Part shown: positions 5,727 to 13,057 of the stretch, in pieces | Layout of the letters: each line of letters opens with the position of its first letter | Position numbering within the stretch: the first letter of the stretch is position 1 | Assembly (NCBI GenBank): GCA_023416965.1 | Contig: JAEZGJ010000260.1 | Span: 1 to 16,177, forward strand | Direction: 5' to 3' | Source of the DNA: Pseudomonadota bacterium | GTDB taxonomy: Bacteria > Pseudomonadota > Alphaproteobacteria > Rhizobiales > Phreatobacteraceae | DNA length: 16,177 nt | Translations under genes and position numbers: made by a program | The notes under the pieces: generated by a model | The model's database searches: none | Seen by the model: the letters and a program-made list of their open reading frames with translations, nothing else | What the model was told of the DNA's origin: nothing

Positions 5727-6656
5727 ATGTCCGACCTCTCCCTTGAACAGCGCCTCGCCGCAGTCGCCCGGCTGGTGGAGGCCGAACTCGAACGCCTGCT
5801 CTGCGACGACGTGCGGACCGGGGAGACGGCCCGGCCGCCGCGGCTCATGGCGGCGATGCGCCACGGTGTCCTTGCCGGCGGCAAGCGGCTGCGGCCCTTC
5901 CTGGTGATAGAGGCTGCCGCCCTCTTCGGCGTGCCCGCCGAGGAGGCGCTGCCGGCCGCCGCGGCCCTCGAACTTGTCCACTGCTATTCGCTCGTCCACG
6001 ACGACCTGCCGGCCATGGACGACGACGACCTCAGGCGGGGGCAGCCGACCGTGCACAAGGCCTATGACGAGGCCACCGCCATCCTCGTCGGTGATGGCCT
6101 TCTGACGCTCGCCTTCGAAACCATGGCGGCGCCGCGATCCCATGTCCATCCCGCAGTACGCGCGGAACTCACTGTACTTCTCGCCCGTGCCGCCGGCCTC
6201 GGCGGCATGGTCGGCGGGCAGATGCTTGACCTCACAGCCGAAGGCCGATTCGACGGCGGCGCACCGCTGGAACTCGCCGAGCCCGACATCCGTCGCCTGC
6301 AGGCGATGAAGACCGGGGCCCTGATCCGTTTCGCCTGCCTCGCCGGCGCGGTGCTCGGCCGCGCCTCCGAGGACGAGCGGCAGGCCCTCGTCGCCTATGG
6401 AGAGACCCTCGGACTCGCGTTCCAGGTAGCCGACGATCTCATCGATCACGAGGGCGACGCCGCTCTCGCCGGGAAGGCGACCGGCAAGGACGCCGCACGC
6501 GGCAAGGGCACGCTCGTATCGCTGCGCGGGTCGCAATGGGCGCGCGACGAACTGACGCGCCTCGTCACCGTTGCGGCTGCCCGGCTTGCACCGTTCGGCG
6601 ACAGGGCGGCAATCCTGGCTGAAGCGGCACGGTTCATCGCTCGCCGGCAGGCCTGA
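5727..6656 (+). CDS. ispA: Polyprenyl diphosphate synthase (farnesyl/geranylgeranyl diphosphate synthase, IspA-like)
   Basis: It condenses isopentenyl diphosphate with allylic diphosphates to make C15 (or C20) prenyl diphosphates for quinones, hopanoids, carotenoids or undecaprenyl phosphate. The 309-residue length is normal. Motifs in order: GGKRLRP (about 51-57, isopentenyl diphosphate binding), ELVHCYSLVHDDLPAMDDDDLRRG (82-105), whose first aspartate-rich motif is D92-D93-xxxx-D98, GGQMLDL (163-169), KTG (195-197), and the second aspartate-rich motif FQVADDLID (232-240). The four-residue insert in the first motif and the tyrosine at SLVHDD minus a few residues fit bacterial IspA/type II enzymes. 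C15 versus C20 specificity cannot be decided by eye. The gene stands alone: dxs and xseB, common partners of ispA, are not adjacent. A TTGACG box at 5666-5671 could be its -35, but no convincing -10 follows at normal spacing. Confidence 0.93.
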   Translation: MSDLSLEQRLAAVARLVEAELERLLCDDVRTGETARPPRLMAAMRHGVLAGGKRLRPFLVIEAAALFGVPAEEALPAAAALELVHCYSLVHDDLPAMDDDDLRRGQPTVHKAYDEATAILVGDGLLTLAFETMAAPRSHVHPAVRAELTVLLARAAGLGGMVGGQMLDLTAEGRFDGGAPLELAEPDIRRLQAMKTGALIRFACLAGAVLGRASEDERQALVAYGETLGLAFQVADDLIDHEGDAALAGKATGKDAARGKGTLVSLRGSQWARDELTRLVTVAAARLAPFGDRAAILAEAARFIARRQA

Positions 6657-6683
6657 CCTGCCGCGTCCCCGAGCCCTCCTGCC

Positions 6684-6713
6684 TTGACTCCGCGGCGAAG
6701 CGCGCGCCAGCAT
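6684..6713 (+). promoter_or_regulatory. Possible promoter of the ABC/TRAP catabolic block
   Basis: CTTGACT provides a -35 (TTGACT, 6684-6689), the same heptamer as the ffh promoter. The -10 is poor: CAGCAT at 6708-6713 with an 18-base spacer. The 92-base ispA to solute-binding-protein gap is otherwise featureless apart from the strong ribosome binding site at its end. Confidence 0.35.
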
Positions 6714-6734
6714 TGAAACATCTTTTTCGGATTT

Positions 6735-6747
6735 CAGGGGAGGGGGC
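6735..6747 (+). promoter_or_regulatory. Strong ribosome binding site deciding the solute-binding-protein start
   Basis: CAGGGGAGGGGGC directly precedes the ATG at 6749 and fixes it as the start, in preference to an in-frame ATG at 6713. The identical 13 bases occur upstream of the FAD oxidoreductase at 11668-11680. Confidence 0.7.
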
Positions 6748-6748
6748 G

Positions 6749-8281
6749 ATGATTTTTTCGTCCGCACGGCGTGCTTTGGGGATGATTCTGGGCGTGGCGC
6801 TCGCCGCCGGTCTGGCTGCGCCGGCCGAGGCGCAGAAGCGGCAGAACACCGTCCGTTTTGCCTATGACCAGGTGCCGGAGAACGTCGATCCCTTCTTCAA
6901 CAACGTCCGCATCGGCGTGATCATCGCGCATCAGGTCTGGGACACGCTGATCTACCGCGATCCGAAGACCAACGAGTACAAGGGCCAGCTCGCCACCGCC
7001 TGGCGGTGGGTCGACGACAAGACCCTGGAACTCGACCTGCGCCGCGGCGTGAAGTTCCACAACGGCGCCGAGTTCTCCGCGGACGACGTGGTCTACACCC
7101 TGAACTTCGTTTCGAATCCGGCGAACCGCTCCACCACCCAGTCGAACGTCAACTGGATCGAGCGCGCCGAGAAGGTCGACAGCCACAAGGTGCGCATCAT
7201 CACCAAGCGCCCCTTCCCGGCTGCCATCGAATATCTCGCCGGCCCCATCGTCATCCATCCGGCCGCCTATTACGAGCAGGTCGGCCCGAAAGGCATGAAC
7301 GAGAAGCCGATCGGCTCCGGCCCTTACCGCGTGGTCGAGCACCAGATCGGACGCTCCATCACCCTGCAGCGCAACCCCGACTATTTCCGCGACGGGCCGA
7401 AGCCGCAGCCGCAGATCGAGCGCATCGTCATCCGCTTCATCCCGGACCGGCAGACACAGGTAGCCGAGATGCTCTCCGGCGGCCTCGACTTCGTGATGAA
7501 CATCGCCCCCGACCAGGCCCAGCAGATGCGTGCGGTGCCGACGTTGCAGATCGTCTCCGGCGGCACCATGCGCATCGTCTTCCTGAATTTCGCCACCACC
7601 GAGCGCTCGCCGGCGCCGCAGCTGCGTGACGTGCGCGTCCGCCGCGCCATCGCTCACGCCATCGACCGCCAGACCATGGCGCGTCAGCTGGTCGGCGAGG
7701 GCTCGCAGCTCATCAACGCCATCTGCTTCCCGGCCCAGTTCGGCTGCGACGCCTCGCAGGCGCCGGTCTACGAATACAACCCTGCCAAGGCGAAGGAACT
7801 GCTGGCGGAGGCGGGCTTCCCCAACGGCTTCGACATCGAGCTGCACGCCTATCGCGAGCGCAACCAGTCCGAGGCGATGATCAACTACCTGCGCGCCGTC
7901 GGCATCCGGGCCACGCTGCGCTTCGGCCAGTACGCGGCGATGCGTGAACAGATCCGATCGAACCGCGCGGCCATGGCGCACCAGACCTGGGGGTCGTTCT
8001 CCATCAACGACGTCTCGGCCTCGACGCCCGTCTACTACAAGGGTCTCGACGACGACATCTCGCGTGATCCCAAGGTGATCGAGTTGCTGGAGCGGGGCGA
8101 TTCCGTCACCGATCCGCAGCAGCGGATCGCCGCCTATCGCGAGGCTCACAAGATCATCATCGAGCAGGCCTATTCAGTCCCGCTCTACAACCTCGTCACC
8201 TTCTACGCGGCATCGAAAGATCTGGAATTCGCCGCCTATCCTGACGAGTTGCCGCGTTTCTGGGAGATGCGCTGGAAGTGA
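6749..8281 (+). CDS. ABC transporter substrate-binding protein, family 5 (Dpp/Opp/nickel type)
   Basis: This is the periplasmic binding protein of a peptide-type ABC importer (SBP_bac_5). With the start at 6749 it has 510 residues, a signal peptide (FSSARRALGMILGVALAAGL, cut near AEA at about residue 28) and a family-5 body. Visible family features are the N-terminal NTVRFAYDQVPENVDPF, the ATAWRWVDDKTLELDLRRGVKFHNGAEFSADDVVYTL stretch (about 90-125) typical of these proteins, the IGSGPYRV motif, YNPAKAKELLAEAGFPNGFDIEL (about 345-370), and a C-terminal YREAHKIIIEQAYSVPLYN segment. The ligand cannot be read from sequence; family members bind oligopeptides, dipeptides, nickel chelates, opines, glutathione or sugars. 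It is the first gene of the plus-strand block. A strong hairpin follows before the first permease gene. Confidence 0.92.
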   Translation: MIFSSARRALGMILGVALAAGLAAPAEAQKRQNTVRFAYDQVPENVDPFFNNVRIGVIIAHQVWDTLIYRDPKTNEYKGQLATAWRWVDDKTLELDLRRGVKFHNGAEFSADDVVYTLNFVSNPANRSTTQSNVNWIERAEKVDSHKVRIITKRPFPAAIEYLAGPIVIHPAAYYEQVGPKGMNEKPIGSGPYRVVEHQIGRSITLQRNPDYFRDGPKPQPQIERIVIRFIPDRQTQVAEMLSGGLDFVMNIAPDQAQQMRAVPTLQIVSGGTMRIVFLNFATTERSPAPQLRDVRVRRAIAHAIDRQTMARQLVGEGSQLINAICFPAQFGCDASQAPVYEYNPAKAKELLAEAGFPNGFDIELHAYRERNQSEAMINYLRAVGIRATLRFGQYAAMREQIRSNRAAMAHQTWGSFSINDVSASTPVYYKGLDDDISRDPKVIELLERGDSVTDPQQRIAAYREAHKIIIEQAYSVPLYNLVTFYAASKDLEFAAYPDELPRFWEMRWK

Positions 8282-8289
8282 TGCTATGA

Positions 8290-8322
8290 TCCGGCCGCGG
8301 GGCCTCATGCACCGCGGCCGGA
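8290..8322 (+). promoter_or_regulatory. Perfect 11-bp hairpin between binding-protein and permease genes (ABC)
   Basis: Arms TCCGGCCGCGG (8290-8300) and its exact complement (8312-8322) with an 11-base loop. It begins 8 bases after the binding-protein stop and ends 27 bases before the permease ATG. No T run follows. Such intercistronic stem-loops commonly protect the 3' end of binding-protein mRNA from exonucleases or partly terminate transcription. That role here is inferred. Confidence 0.65.
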
Positions 8323-8349
8323 CACGGCAGCTCCAAGGCGCCTTATCGT

Positions 8350-9267
8350 ATGTTCAATTACACGCTCAAGCGGCTGGCCCTGGCCGCTCTCGTCGCATTG
8401 GCGGTGTCGGCGCTGGCCTTCGTGCTGCTCCGTCTGTCGGGCGATGTCGCCATCGCCATCGCGGGTGAAGGCGCGCGCGCAGAGGACATCGCCGCGGTCC
8501 GGCAGCAATACGGCCTCGACCGGCCCCTGGTGATCCAGTATCTCGACTGGCTCGGCCGCACGCTACAGGGCGACTTTGGTCAATCCCTCTATTTCCGCAC
8601 CTCGGTTTTCGAGCTGATCGTCACCAAGATCCAGACGACCATGGTCCTCGCCGTCCTTGCCATCGGCTTCGCCCTGGCTCTCTCCGTTCCGCTGGGCGTC
8701 ATGGCTGCCGTCTGGCAGAACTCCTGGATCGACCGTCTCTGCCTGTGGATCGCGGTGGCCGGTCAGGCACTGCCCAACTTCTTCTTCGCCCTCTGCCTGG
8801 TCATGATCTTCTCCATCGGCCTCGGCTGGCTGCCGGTCTCCGGTGCCGACGGCTGGGAGCATTTCATCATGCCGACGGTGGCGCTCGGCTACTACGTCAC
8901 GCCGCCCTTCATGCGCCTGGTGCGCGCCGGCATGATCGAGGTGCTCGGCGCCGACTACATCCGCACCGCCCGAGCCAAGGGCTTGCCGCCCACGACGGTG
9001 ATCCTGCGCCACGGCCTGCGCAACGCGCTTGTGCCGGTGGTGGCGCTCACCGCTGTTCAGCTCGGCTTCCTCCTCGGCGGCTCCATCGTCATCGAGACGG
9101 TCTTCGCCCTCGACGGCCTTGGTTACCTCGCCTACCAGGCCATCTCGCAGAAGGACTTCCCTGTCATCCAGGCGGTCCTGATGCTGCTCTCGGTCGGCTA
9201 TGTCGTGCTGACGCTGGTGGCCGATCTCGTCAATGCCTGGCTTGATCCCAGGATCAGGGTGGGCTGA
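8350..9267 (+). CDS. ABC transporter permease, DppB-type
   Basis: This is the first inner-membrane subunit of the peptide-type importer (BPD_transp_1). The 305 residues open with the classic MFNYTLKRLALAALVALAVSALAF membrane segment and the RQQYGLDRPLVIQYLDWLGRTLQGDFGQSL loop found in DppB-like proteins. Membrane segments follow at about 98-125, 133-158, 177-195, 233-255 and 275-300. The cytoplasmic EAA loop that contacts the ATPase is VLGADYIRTARAKGLPPTTVILRHGLRNALVP at about 197-228. The C-terminus ends with LVADLVNAWLDPRIRVG, as is standard for DppB proteins. The next permease starts one base after this stop, so translation is likely coupled. No recognisable Shine-Dalgarno sequence is very close to the start; AAGG lies about 11 bases upstream. 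Confidence 0.95.
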   Translation: MFNYTLKRLALAALVALAVSALAFVLLRLSGDVAIAIAGEGARAEDIAAVRQQYGLDRPLVIQYLDWLGRTLQGDFGQSLYFRTSVFELIVTKIQTTMVLAVLAIGFALALSVPLGVMAAVWQNSWIDRLCLWIAVAGQALPNFFFALCLVMIFSIGLGWLPVSGADGWEHFIMPTVALGYYVTPPFMRLVRAGMIEVLGADYIRTARAKGLPPTTVILRHGLRNALVPVVALTAVQLGFLLGGSIVIETVFALDGLGYLAYQAISQKDFPVIQAVLMLLSVGYVVLTLVADLVNAWLDPRIRVG

Positions 9268-9268
9268 C

Positions 9269-10159
9269 ATGAGCGACATCGCCGAAACTCCCGCCATCGC
9301 GGTGGTGCCACCCTCCCGCTTCAAGCGGCGCGCGCTCAAGCACAAGGGCCTGATGATCGGCACTCTGATCTTCACGGTCATCGTCCTGATTGCCCTGCTG
9401 GCGCCGTTCATCTCGCCGCACGACCCCTATGCCCAGGATCTCAACAACCGCCTCGTCCCACCCGTCTGGTACGAGCGCGGCTCCTGGGTTCATCCCTTCG
9501 GCACCGACAATCTCGGCCGCGACTATCTCTCCCGCACGCTCTACGGGGCGCAGATCTCCCTTCTGATCGGGATGTCGGTCATGCTCATCTCGGGTGCGAT
9601 CGGCACGGCCCTCGGTCTCGCCGCCGGCTATTTCGGTGGCCGGATCGACCTCGTCGTCACCTTCATCATCACCACGCGTCTCGCCCTGCCGGTGGTGCTG
9701 GTGGCGCTCGCCGTGGTCGCCATGGTCGGTGGCACGCTCGGCATCGTGATCGCCGTGCTCGGCCTGCTCAAATGGGATCGGTTCGCGGTGGTGATGCGGT
9801 CGGCCACCCAGCAGGTGCGGTCGCTCGACTTCGTCGAGGCGGCGCGCGCCAGCGGCGCCAGCCAGTTGCGCATCATCCTGAAGGAGGTGCTGCCCAACGT
9901 CATGCCGCACCTCATCGTCGTCGGTACGGTTGAAGCGGCGAGCGCCATTCTGCTGGAGGCGGCGCTGTCCTTCCTCGGTCTCGGCGTCCAGCCGCCGCTG
10001 CCCTCCTGGGGGCTGATGATCTCGGAGGCGAAGAACTTCATGTTCTTCTCCTTCTGGCTCATCGCCATTCCGGGCGCGGCCCTGGCGCTGCTGGTGCTCG
10101 CCATCAACATGATGGGCGACGGCCTGCGCGACGTGACGGCGCCCGACAGCCGGTCCTGA
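9269..10159 (+). CDS. ABC transporter permease, DppC-type
   Basis: This is the second membrane subunit, pairing with the DppB-like protein. I chose the ATG at 9269, one base after the previous stop, giving 296 residues; an in-frame ATG at 9233 would overlap the upstream gene by 35 bases. The N-terminus (about 20-70) is the OppC_N segment: RRALKHKGLMIG, a membrane helix, then PFISPHDPYAQDLNNRLVPP. The HPFGTDNLGRDYLSRTLYGAQISLLIG stretch (about 75-101) is diagnostic of DppC. The EAA loop is SLDFVEAARASGASQLRIILKEVLPNV, and the conserved ILLEAALSFLGLGVQPPLPSWG motif sits near residue 230-250. The end is MGDGLRDVTAPDSRS. No ATPase genes (DppD/DppF) follow: the next gene is the M20 enzyme, 104 bases on. 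Confidence 0.95.
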   Translation: MSDIAETPAIAVVPPSRFKRRALKHKGLMIGTLIFTVIVLIALLAPFISPHDPYAQDLNNRLVPPVWYERGSWVHPFGTDNLGRDYLSRTLYGAQISLLIGMSVMLISGAIGTALGLAAGYFGGRIDLVVTFIITTRLALPVVLVALAVVAMVGGTLGIVIAVLGLLKWDRFAVVMRSATQQVRSLDFVEAARASGASQLRIILKEVLPNVMPHLIVVGTVEAASAILLEAALSFLGLGVQPPLPSWGLMISEAKNFMFFSFWLIAIPGAALALLVLAINMMGDGLRDVTAPDSRS

Positions 10160-10203
10160 ACGGAGCGGGCACCCGCGGCGCATGCCACCCTGTCCGCGCG
10201 CGC

Positions 10204-10233
10204 CGTGGCGAAAGCCGGCGGCCACGCTAGTCT
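10204..10233 (+). promoter_or_regulatory. Intergenic hairpin and weak promoter-like boxes upstream of the M20 gene
   Basis: The 104-base gap between the DppC-like and M20 genes contains an imperfect palindrome with 6-bp arms (CGTGGC 10204-10209, GCCACG 10221-10226). Directly after it is TAGTCT (10228-10233), a -10-like box; 16 bases upstream TGGCGA is a poor -35 (3/6). It may be an extra promoter with an operator-like palindrome in the spacer, or just a stem-loop in a polycistronic mRNA. Confidence 0.25.
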
Positions 10234-10263
10234 GCCTTCCAAACGTCCTGTGAAGAGACCTCC

Positions 10264-11658
10264 ATGACCCGCGCCTCCGCCATTGCCGCCGCCCACCAGA
10301 TGTTTGACGACGGCAGCCTCAAGGAGATCTTCGCCCGCCGCATCGCCATCCCGACGGAGAGCCAGAACCCGGCGCGGGCTCCCGACCTCGCCCGCTACCT
10401 GACGGAGGAAATGCAGCCCTCGCTGGAGTCCATGGGCTTCTCCTGCCGCATCCTCACCCATCCCAACGCCAAGGGCCCCTTCCTGCTCGCGGAGCGGATC
10501 GAGGACCCGGCCCTCGTCACCGTCCTCGGCTATGGCCACGGAGACGTCATCGCGGGTCTCGAGGGCAAGTGGAAGGAGGGCCGCGATCCCTGGACCCTCG
10601 ATGACACGGGCGACACCTGGTACGGCCGCGGCGTCGTCGACAACAAGGGCCAGCATGCCATCAACATCGAGGCGCTGCGCTGTGTGCTGAAGACTCGCGG
10701 CAAGCTCGGCTTCAACGTCCGTTACCTGATCGAGATGGGCGAGGAGGTCGGCTCCGCCGGTCTGCACGATCTCGCCCGCGACAACCGCGAGCTCTTCCTC
10801 GCCGACATCCTCATCGGCTCGGACGGCCCGCGCATGACCGCCGAACGCCCGACGCTCTGCCTCGGCTCGCGCGGTGGCTACCGCATCGACCTCGAGACCA
10901 AGGCGCGCGAGGGCGGCCATCATTCCGGCAACTGGGGCGGCCTTCTGTCCAATCCGGCGGTGCGGCTCGCCCATGCCATTTCCACCATCATAGGCCCCAC
11001 GGGGCAGGTGCGCGTCCACGAACTCCTGCCGAAGGAGATGCCGGAATCGGTGAAGCGGGCGCTTTCCGACATCGAGCCCGCGAGCATTCCCGGTGGGCCT
11101 CAGATCGACACATGGTGGGGCGAGCCGGGTTTCACGCCGGCCGAGAAGGTCTATGGCTGGAACACCTTCGAGGTTCTGGCCTTCGGCGCCGGCGACATCG
11201 GCAATCCCCAGAACGCCGTGCCGCCCTCCGCTAAGGCGGTCTGCCAGATTCGCACCGTTGTCGGCTCGGAGCCCGAGGGTTTCATCCCCGCCATCAAGCG
11301 GCACCTCGTCCGCCATGGCTTCCCGGACGTCGAGGTCTCCTCCGGCCGCGATGCCGCCTTCAAGGCCACCCGCACCGATCCCGACCATCCCTGGGTGCGT
11401 TGGGCCGCCGCCTCCATCGCGGAGACCACGGGCAAGAAGCCTGCGGTCATCCCCAATGCCGGCGGTTCCCTCCCCAACGACGTCTTCGCGGAGATCATCG
11501 GCATGCCGACCATCTGGGTGCCGCACTCCTATCCCGGCTGCTCGCAGCACGCCCCCAACGAGCACGTCCCCTCGGCCCTGGTCCGCGAGGCCATCGGCCT
11601 CATGGCCGGGCTCTACTGGGACCTCGGCGAGGGCACGCACCCGAAGCTGGCGCGCTGA
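10264..11658 (+). CDS. M20 family metallopeptidase / amidohydrolase
   Basis: A cytoplasmic di-zinc hydrolase of the M20/M25/M40 family, which contains dipeptidases, N-acyl-amino-acid deacylases and DapE/ArgE-type enzymes. The product has 464 residues, usual for the family, and no signal peptide. Metal and catalytic residues appear in order: H92 and D94 in YGHGDVI, bridging D126 in GRGVVDNKGQ, E160 (general base) and E161 in EMGEEVGS, D187 in GSDGP, and H429 in SYPGCSQHAPNEH. The lid domain between about 200 and 330 includes the GHHSGNWGG segment. All metal positions are present, so it should be active. The substrate is unknown, but next to a peptide-type importer a peptide or N-acyl amino acid is the natural guess. 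The start has GAAGAG 7 bases upstream. The FAD oxidoreductase starts 26 bases after the stop. Confidence 0.92.
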   Translation: MTRASAIAAAHQMFDDGSLKEIFARRIAIPTESQNPARAPDLARYLTEEMQPSLESMGFSCRILTHPNAKGPFLLAERIEDPALVTVLGYGHGDVIAGLEGKWKEGRDPWTLDDTGDTWYGRGVVDNKGQHAINIEALRCVLKTRGKLGFNVRYLIEMGEEVGSAGLHDLARDNRELFLADILIGSDGPRMTAERPTLCLGSRGGYRIDLETKAREGGHHSGNWGGLLSNPAVRLAHAISTIIGPTGQVRVHELLPKEMPESVKRALSDIEPASIPGGPQIDTWWGEPGFTPAEKVYGWNTFEVLAFGAGDIGNPQNAVPPSAKAVCQIRTVVGSEPEGFIPAIKRHLVRHGFPDVEVSSGRDAAFKATRTDPDHPWVRWAAASIAETTGKKPAVIPNAGGSLPNDVFAEIIGMPTIWVPHSYPGCSQHAPNEHVPSALVREAIGLMAGLYWDLGEGTHPKLAR

Positions 11659-11667
11659 GCGCCGGGA

Positions 11668-11680
11668 CAGGGGAGGGGGC
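11668..11680 (+). promoter_or_regulatory. Strong ribosome binding site of the FAD oxidoreductase gene
   Basis: CAGGGGAGGGGGC, identical to the site before the solute-binding-protein gene at 6735-6747, ends 4 bases before the ATG at 11685. It fixes that start within a longer open frame that runs back into the M20 gene. Confidence 0.7.
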
Positions 11681-11684
11681 CCCG

Positions 11685-12938
11685 ATGAGCACGATCGACC
11701 GGACGGACGTCGCCATCGTCGGCGGCGGCATGGTGGGGACCGCGACGGCGCTCGCCTGCCTCGGTCGAGGTCTCTCGGTGACACTGGTCGATCCCGGCGG
11801 CATCAGCAACGCCGCGAGCTACGGCAATGCCGGGGTGATCTCGCGCGGCTCGCTCTTTCCCGTCGCAGGTCCCGGCGTGCTGAAGAAGCTGCCGCGCTAC
11901 GCCCTCAACCGCGACGTCGCCATCCGCGTCGACTACGGCTCGCTGCTCGCCGTCGCGCCCTGGCTGATCGCCTTCATCCGCCGTTGCAACGAGGCCTCCT
12001 GGCGCGAGGCGGCGGGCGCCCTCGATCCGCTCTGCGCCGCGGCCTACGACGAGCACTGGCGCGTCGCCGGCGAGATCGGTGCCCGCGACCTGATCATGCG
12101 GCGCGGCTGGGTGAAGCTCTACCGCAGCGAGGACGCCTTCGCCGCCGCTGCGCTGGAGCGCGAGCTCCTCGGCCAGCACAAGGTCGGCTTCGAGGTGATC
12201 GACGGCGCCGAACTGCCGCAGTTCGAGCCGGCGCTGAAGCGGCGCTATGCCAAGGCCGTGTGGCATACCGAGACCGGCTCGGTGCGCGATCCCGGCGGGC
12301 TCGTCCGGGCCTACGAGGAGGCCGCCCGCCAGCGCGGCGCGAGGCTTGTCGTGGGGCGGGCGCGCACCGTCGAGGAGGACGGCGACGGCGCCCGCATCGT
12401 GCTGGACGATGGCGGCGCCATTCGCGCCCATACAGTGGTGATCGCGGCGGGAGCCGCCGCCCACGACCTCACACGCGCTATGGGCTACCGCCTTCCGCTG
12501 GCCGCCGAGCGGGGCTACCACCGCCACTTCGCCGATGCCGGCGACCACAAGCTCTCCCGCCCCATCCACGACACCGGCGGCGGTTACGTCGTCTCTCCCA
12601 TGAATGCCGGCCTGCGCCTGCTCTCGGGCGTCGAACTCGCCCGCCGTGAGGCGCCCGCCAACCTCTCCCAGATCACCGCGGTCGAGGCCGACGCGCGCCA
12701 GACCGTTGCGCTAGGCGACAGCGTCGAGCCCACGCCCTGGCACGGGGCGAGACCCTCGACTCCCGACGGCCTGCCGGTCATCGGCCGCGCGCCGCGGCAT
12801 CCCCATGTCATCTTCGCCTTCGGCCACGGCCATATCGGCCTGTCGACGGGGCCGATCACCGGCCGCGTCGTCGCCGACATCGTCACCGGCGCGACCCCCG
12901 CCGTGCCGATCGCCCCCTTCTCGCCCGGGCGATTCTGA
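11685..12938 (+). CDS. FAD-dependent oxidoreductase, DAO/DadA-like (possible D-amino-acid dehydrogenase)
   Basis: A DAO-superfamily flavoenzyme, likely oxidising an amine or amino acid carbon to the imine/oxo acid. The 417 residues fit DadA-type dehydrogenases (~430). The N-terminal dinucleotide fold is DVAIVGGGMVGTATALACLGRGLSVTLVD at about residues 8-36, with G13-G14-G15-x-x-G18 and acidic D36 for the ribose. SNAASYGNAGVIS follows at about 41-53, which resembles the S-x-A-N-AG-x-I segment of DadA. The second FAD part includes THTVVIAAGAAAH near 255-265 and the C-terminal DGLPVIGRAPRHPHVIFAFGHGHIGLSTGP (about 360-390), where the flavin sits. No signal peptide or membrane anchor is seen. The name is a family-level call; sarcosine, glycine, opine and hydroxyproline oxidases share this fold. 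The gene is 26 bases downstream of the M20 gene, suggesting a sequential pathway. Confidence 0.88.
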   Translation: MSTIDRTDVAIVGGGMVGTATALACLGRGLSVTLVDPGGISNAASYGNAGVISRGSLFPVAGPGVLKKLPRYALNRDVAIRVDYGSLLAVAPWLIAFIRRCNEASWREAAGALDPLCAAAYDEHWRVAGEIGARDLIMRRGWVKLYRSEDAFAAAALERELLGQHKVGFEVIDGAELPQFEPALKRRYAKAVWHTETGSVRDPGGLVRAYEEAARQRGARLVVGRARTVEEDGDGARIVLDDGGAIRAHTVVIAAGAAAHDLTRAMGYRLPLAAERGYHRHFADAGDHKLSRPIHDTGGGYVVSPMNAGLRLLSGVELARREAPANLSQITAVEADARQTVALGDSVEPTPWHGARPSTPDGLPVIGRAPRHPHVIFAFGHGHIGLSTGPITGRVVADIVTGATPAVPIAPFSPGRF

Positions 12939-12946
12939 TGGCCCCC

Positions 12947-12968
12947 ATGTCCGGGTGATCCCAGACAT
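12947..12968 (+). promoter_or_regulatory. Small hairpin after the FAD oxidoreductase gene
   Basis: ATGTC/GACAT outer arms and GGG/CCC inner arms around a TGAT loop, with one C-A mismatch. It starts 8 bases after the stop at 12938. No T run follows, so termination is doubtful; it may be a 3'-end stabiliser. Together with the promoter candidate just downstream it could separate the upstream genes from the TRAP genes. Confidence 0.3.
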
Positions 12969-12982
12969 GCCGTCGGGGGACA

Positions 12983-13010
12983 TTGCCAGAGCCCTGCGGG
13001 CGGCTAGAGT
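12983..13010 (+). promoter_or_regulatory. Candidate promoter of the TAXI-TRAP genes
   Basis: TTGCCA (12983-12988, 5/6 to TTGACA), 16-base spacer, TAGAGT (13005-13010, 4/6 to TATAAT). Start of transcription would be near 13017, giving a leader of about 40 bases before the ATG at 13058. The same layout with nearly the same hexamers occurs at 5654-5627 on the minus strand. Confidence 0.45.
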
Positions 13011-13057
13011 TGCGGCAAGGCGGGCGCCATGACCCGCGAACCAGAGGTGTGACCACG

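Noticed and set aside
6734..8149. Minus-strand open frame of 471 codons opposite the ABC binding-protein gene
   Set aside because: Asp/Val/Gly/Arg-rich shadow translation of a well-supported gene, with no family resemblance or start signal.
10621..10650. DNKG in place of DDKG in the M20 enzyme as a lost metal ligand
   Set aside because: Only the first Asp bridges the metals; the following residue varies in the family (for example DMKG in ArgE/DapE), so the site is intact.
9628..11784. Minus-strand open frame of 718 codons opposite the DppC-like and M20 genes
   Set aside because: GC-driven shadow frame; the plus strand carries two clear conserved proteins across the same stretch.
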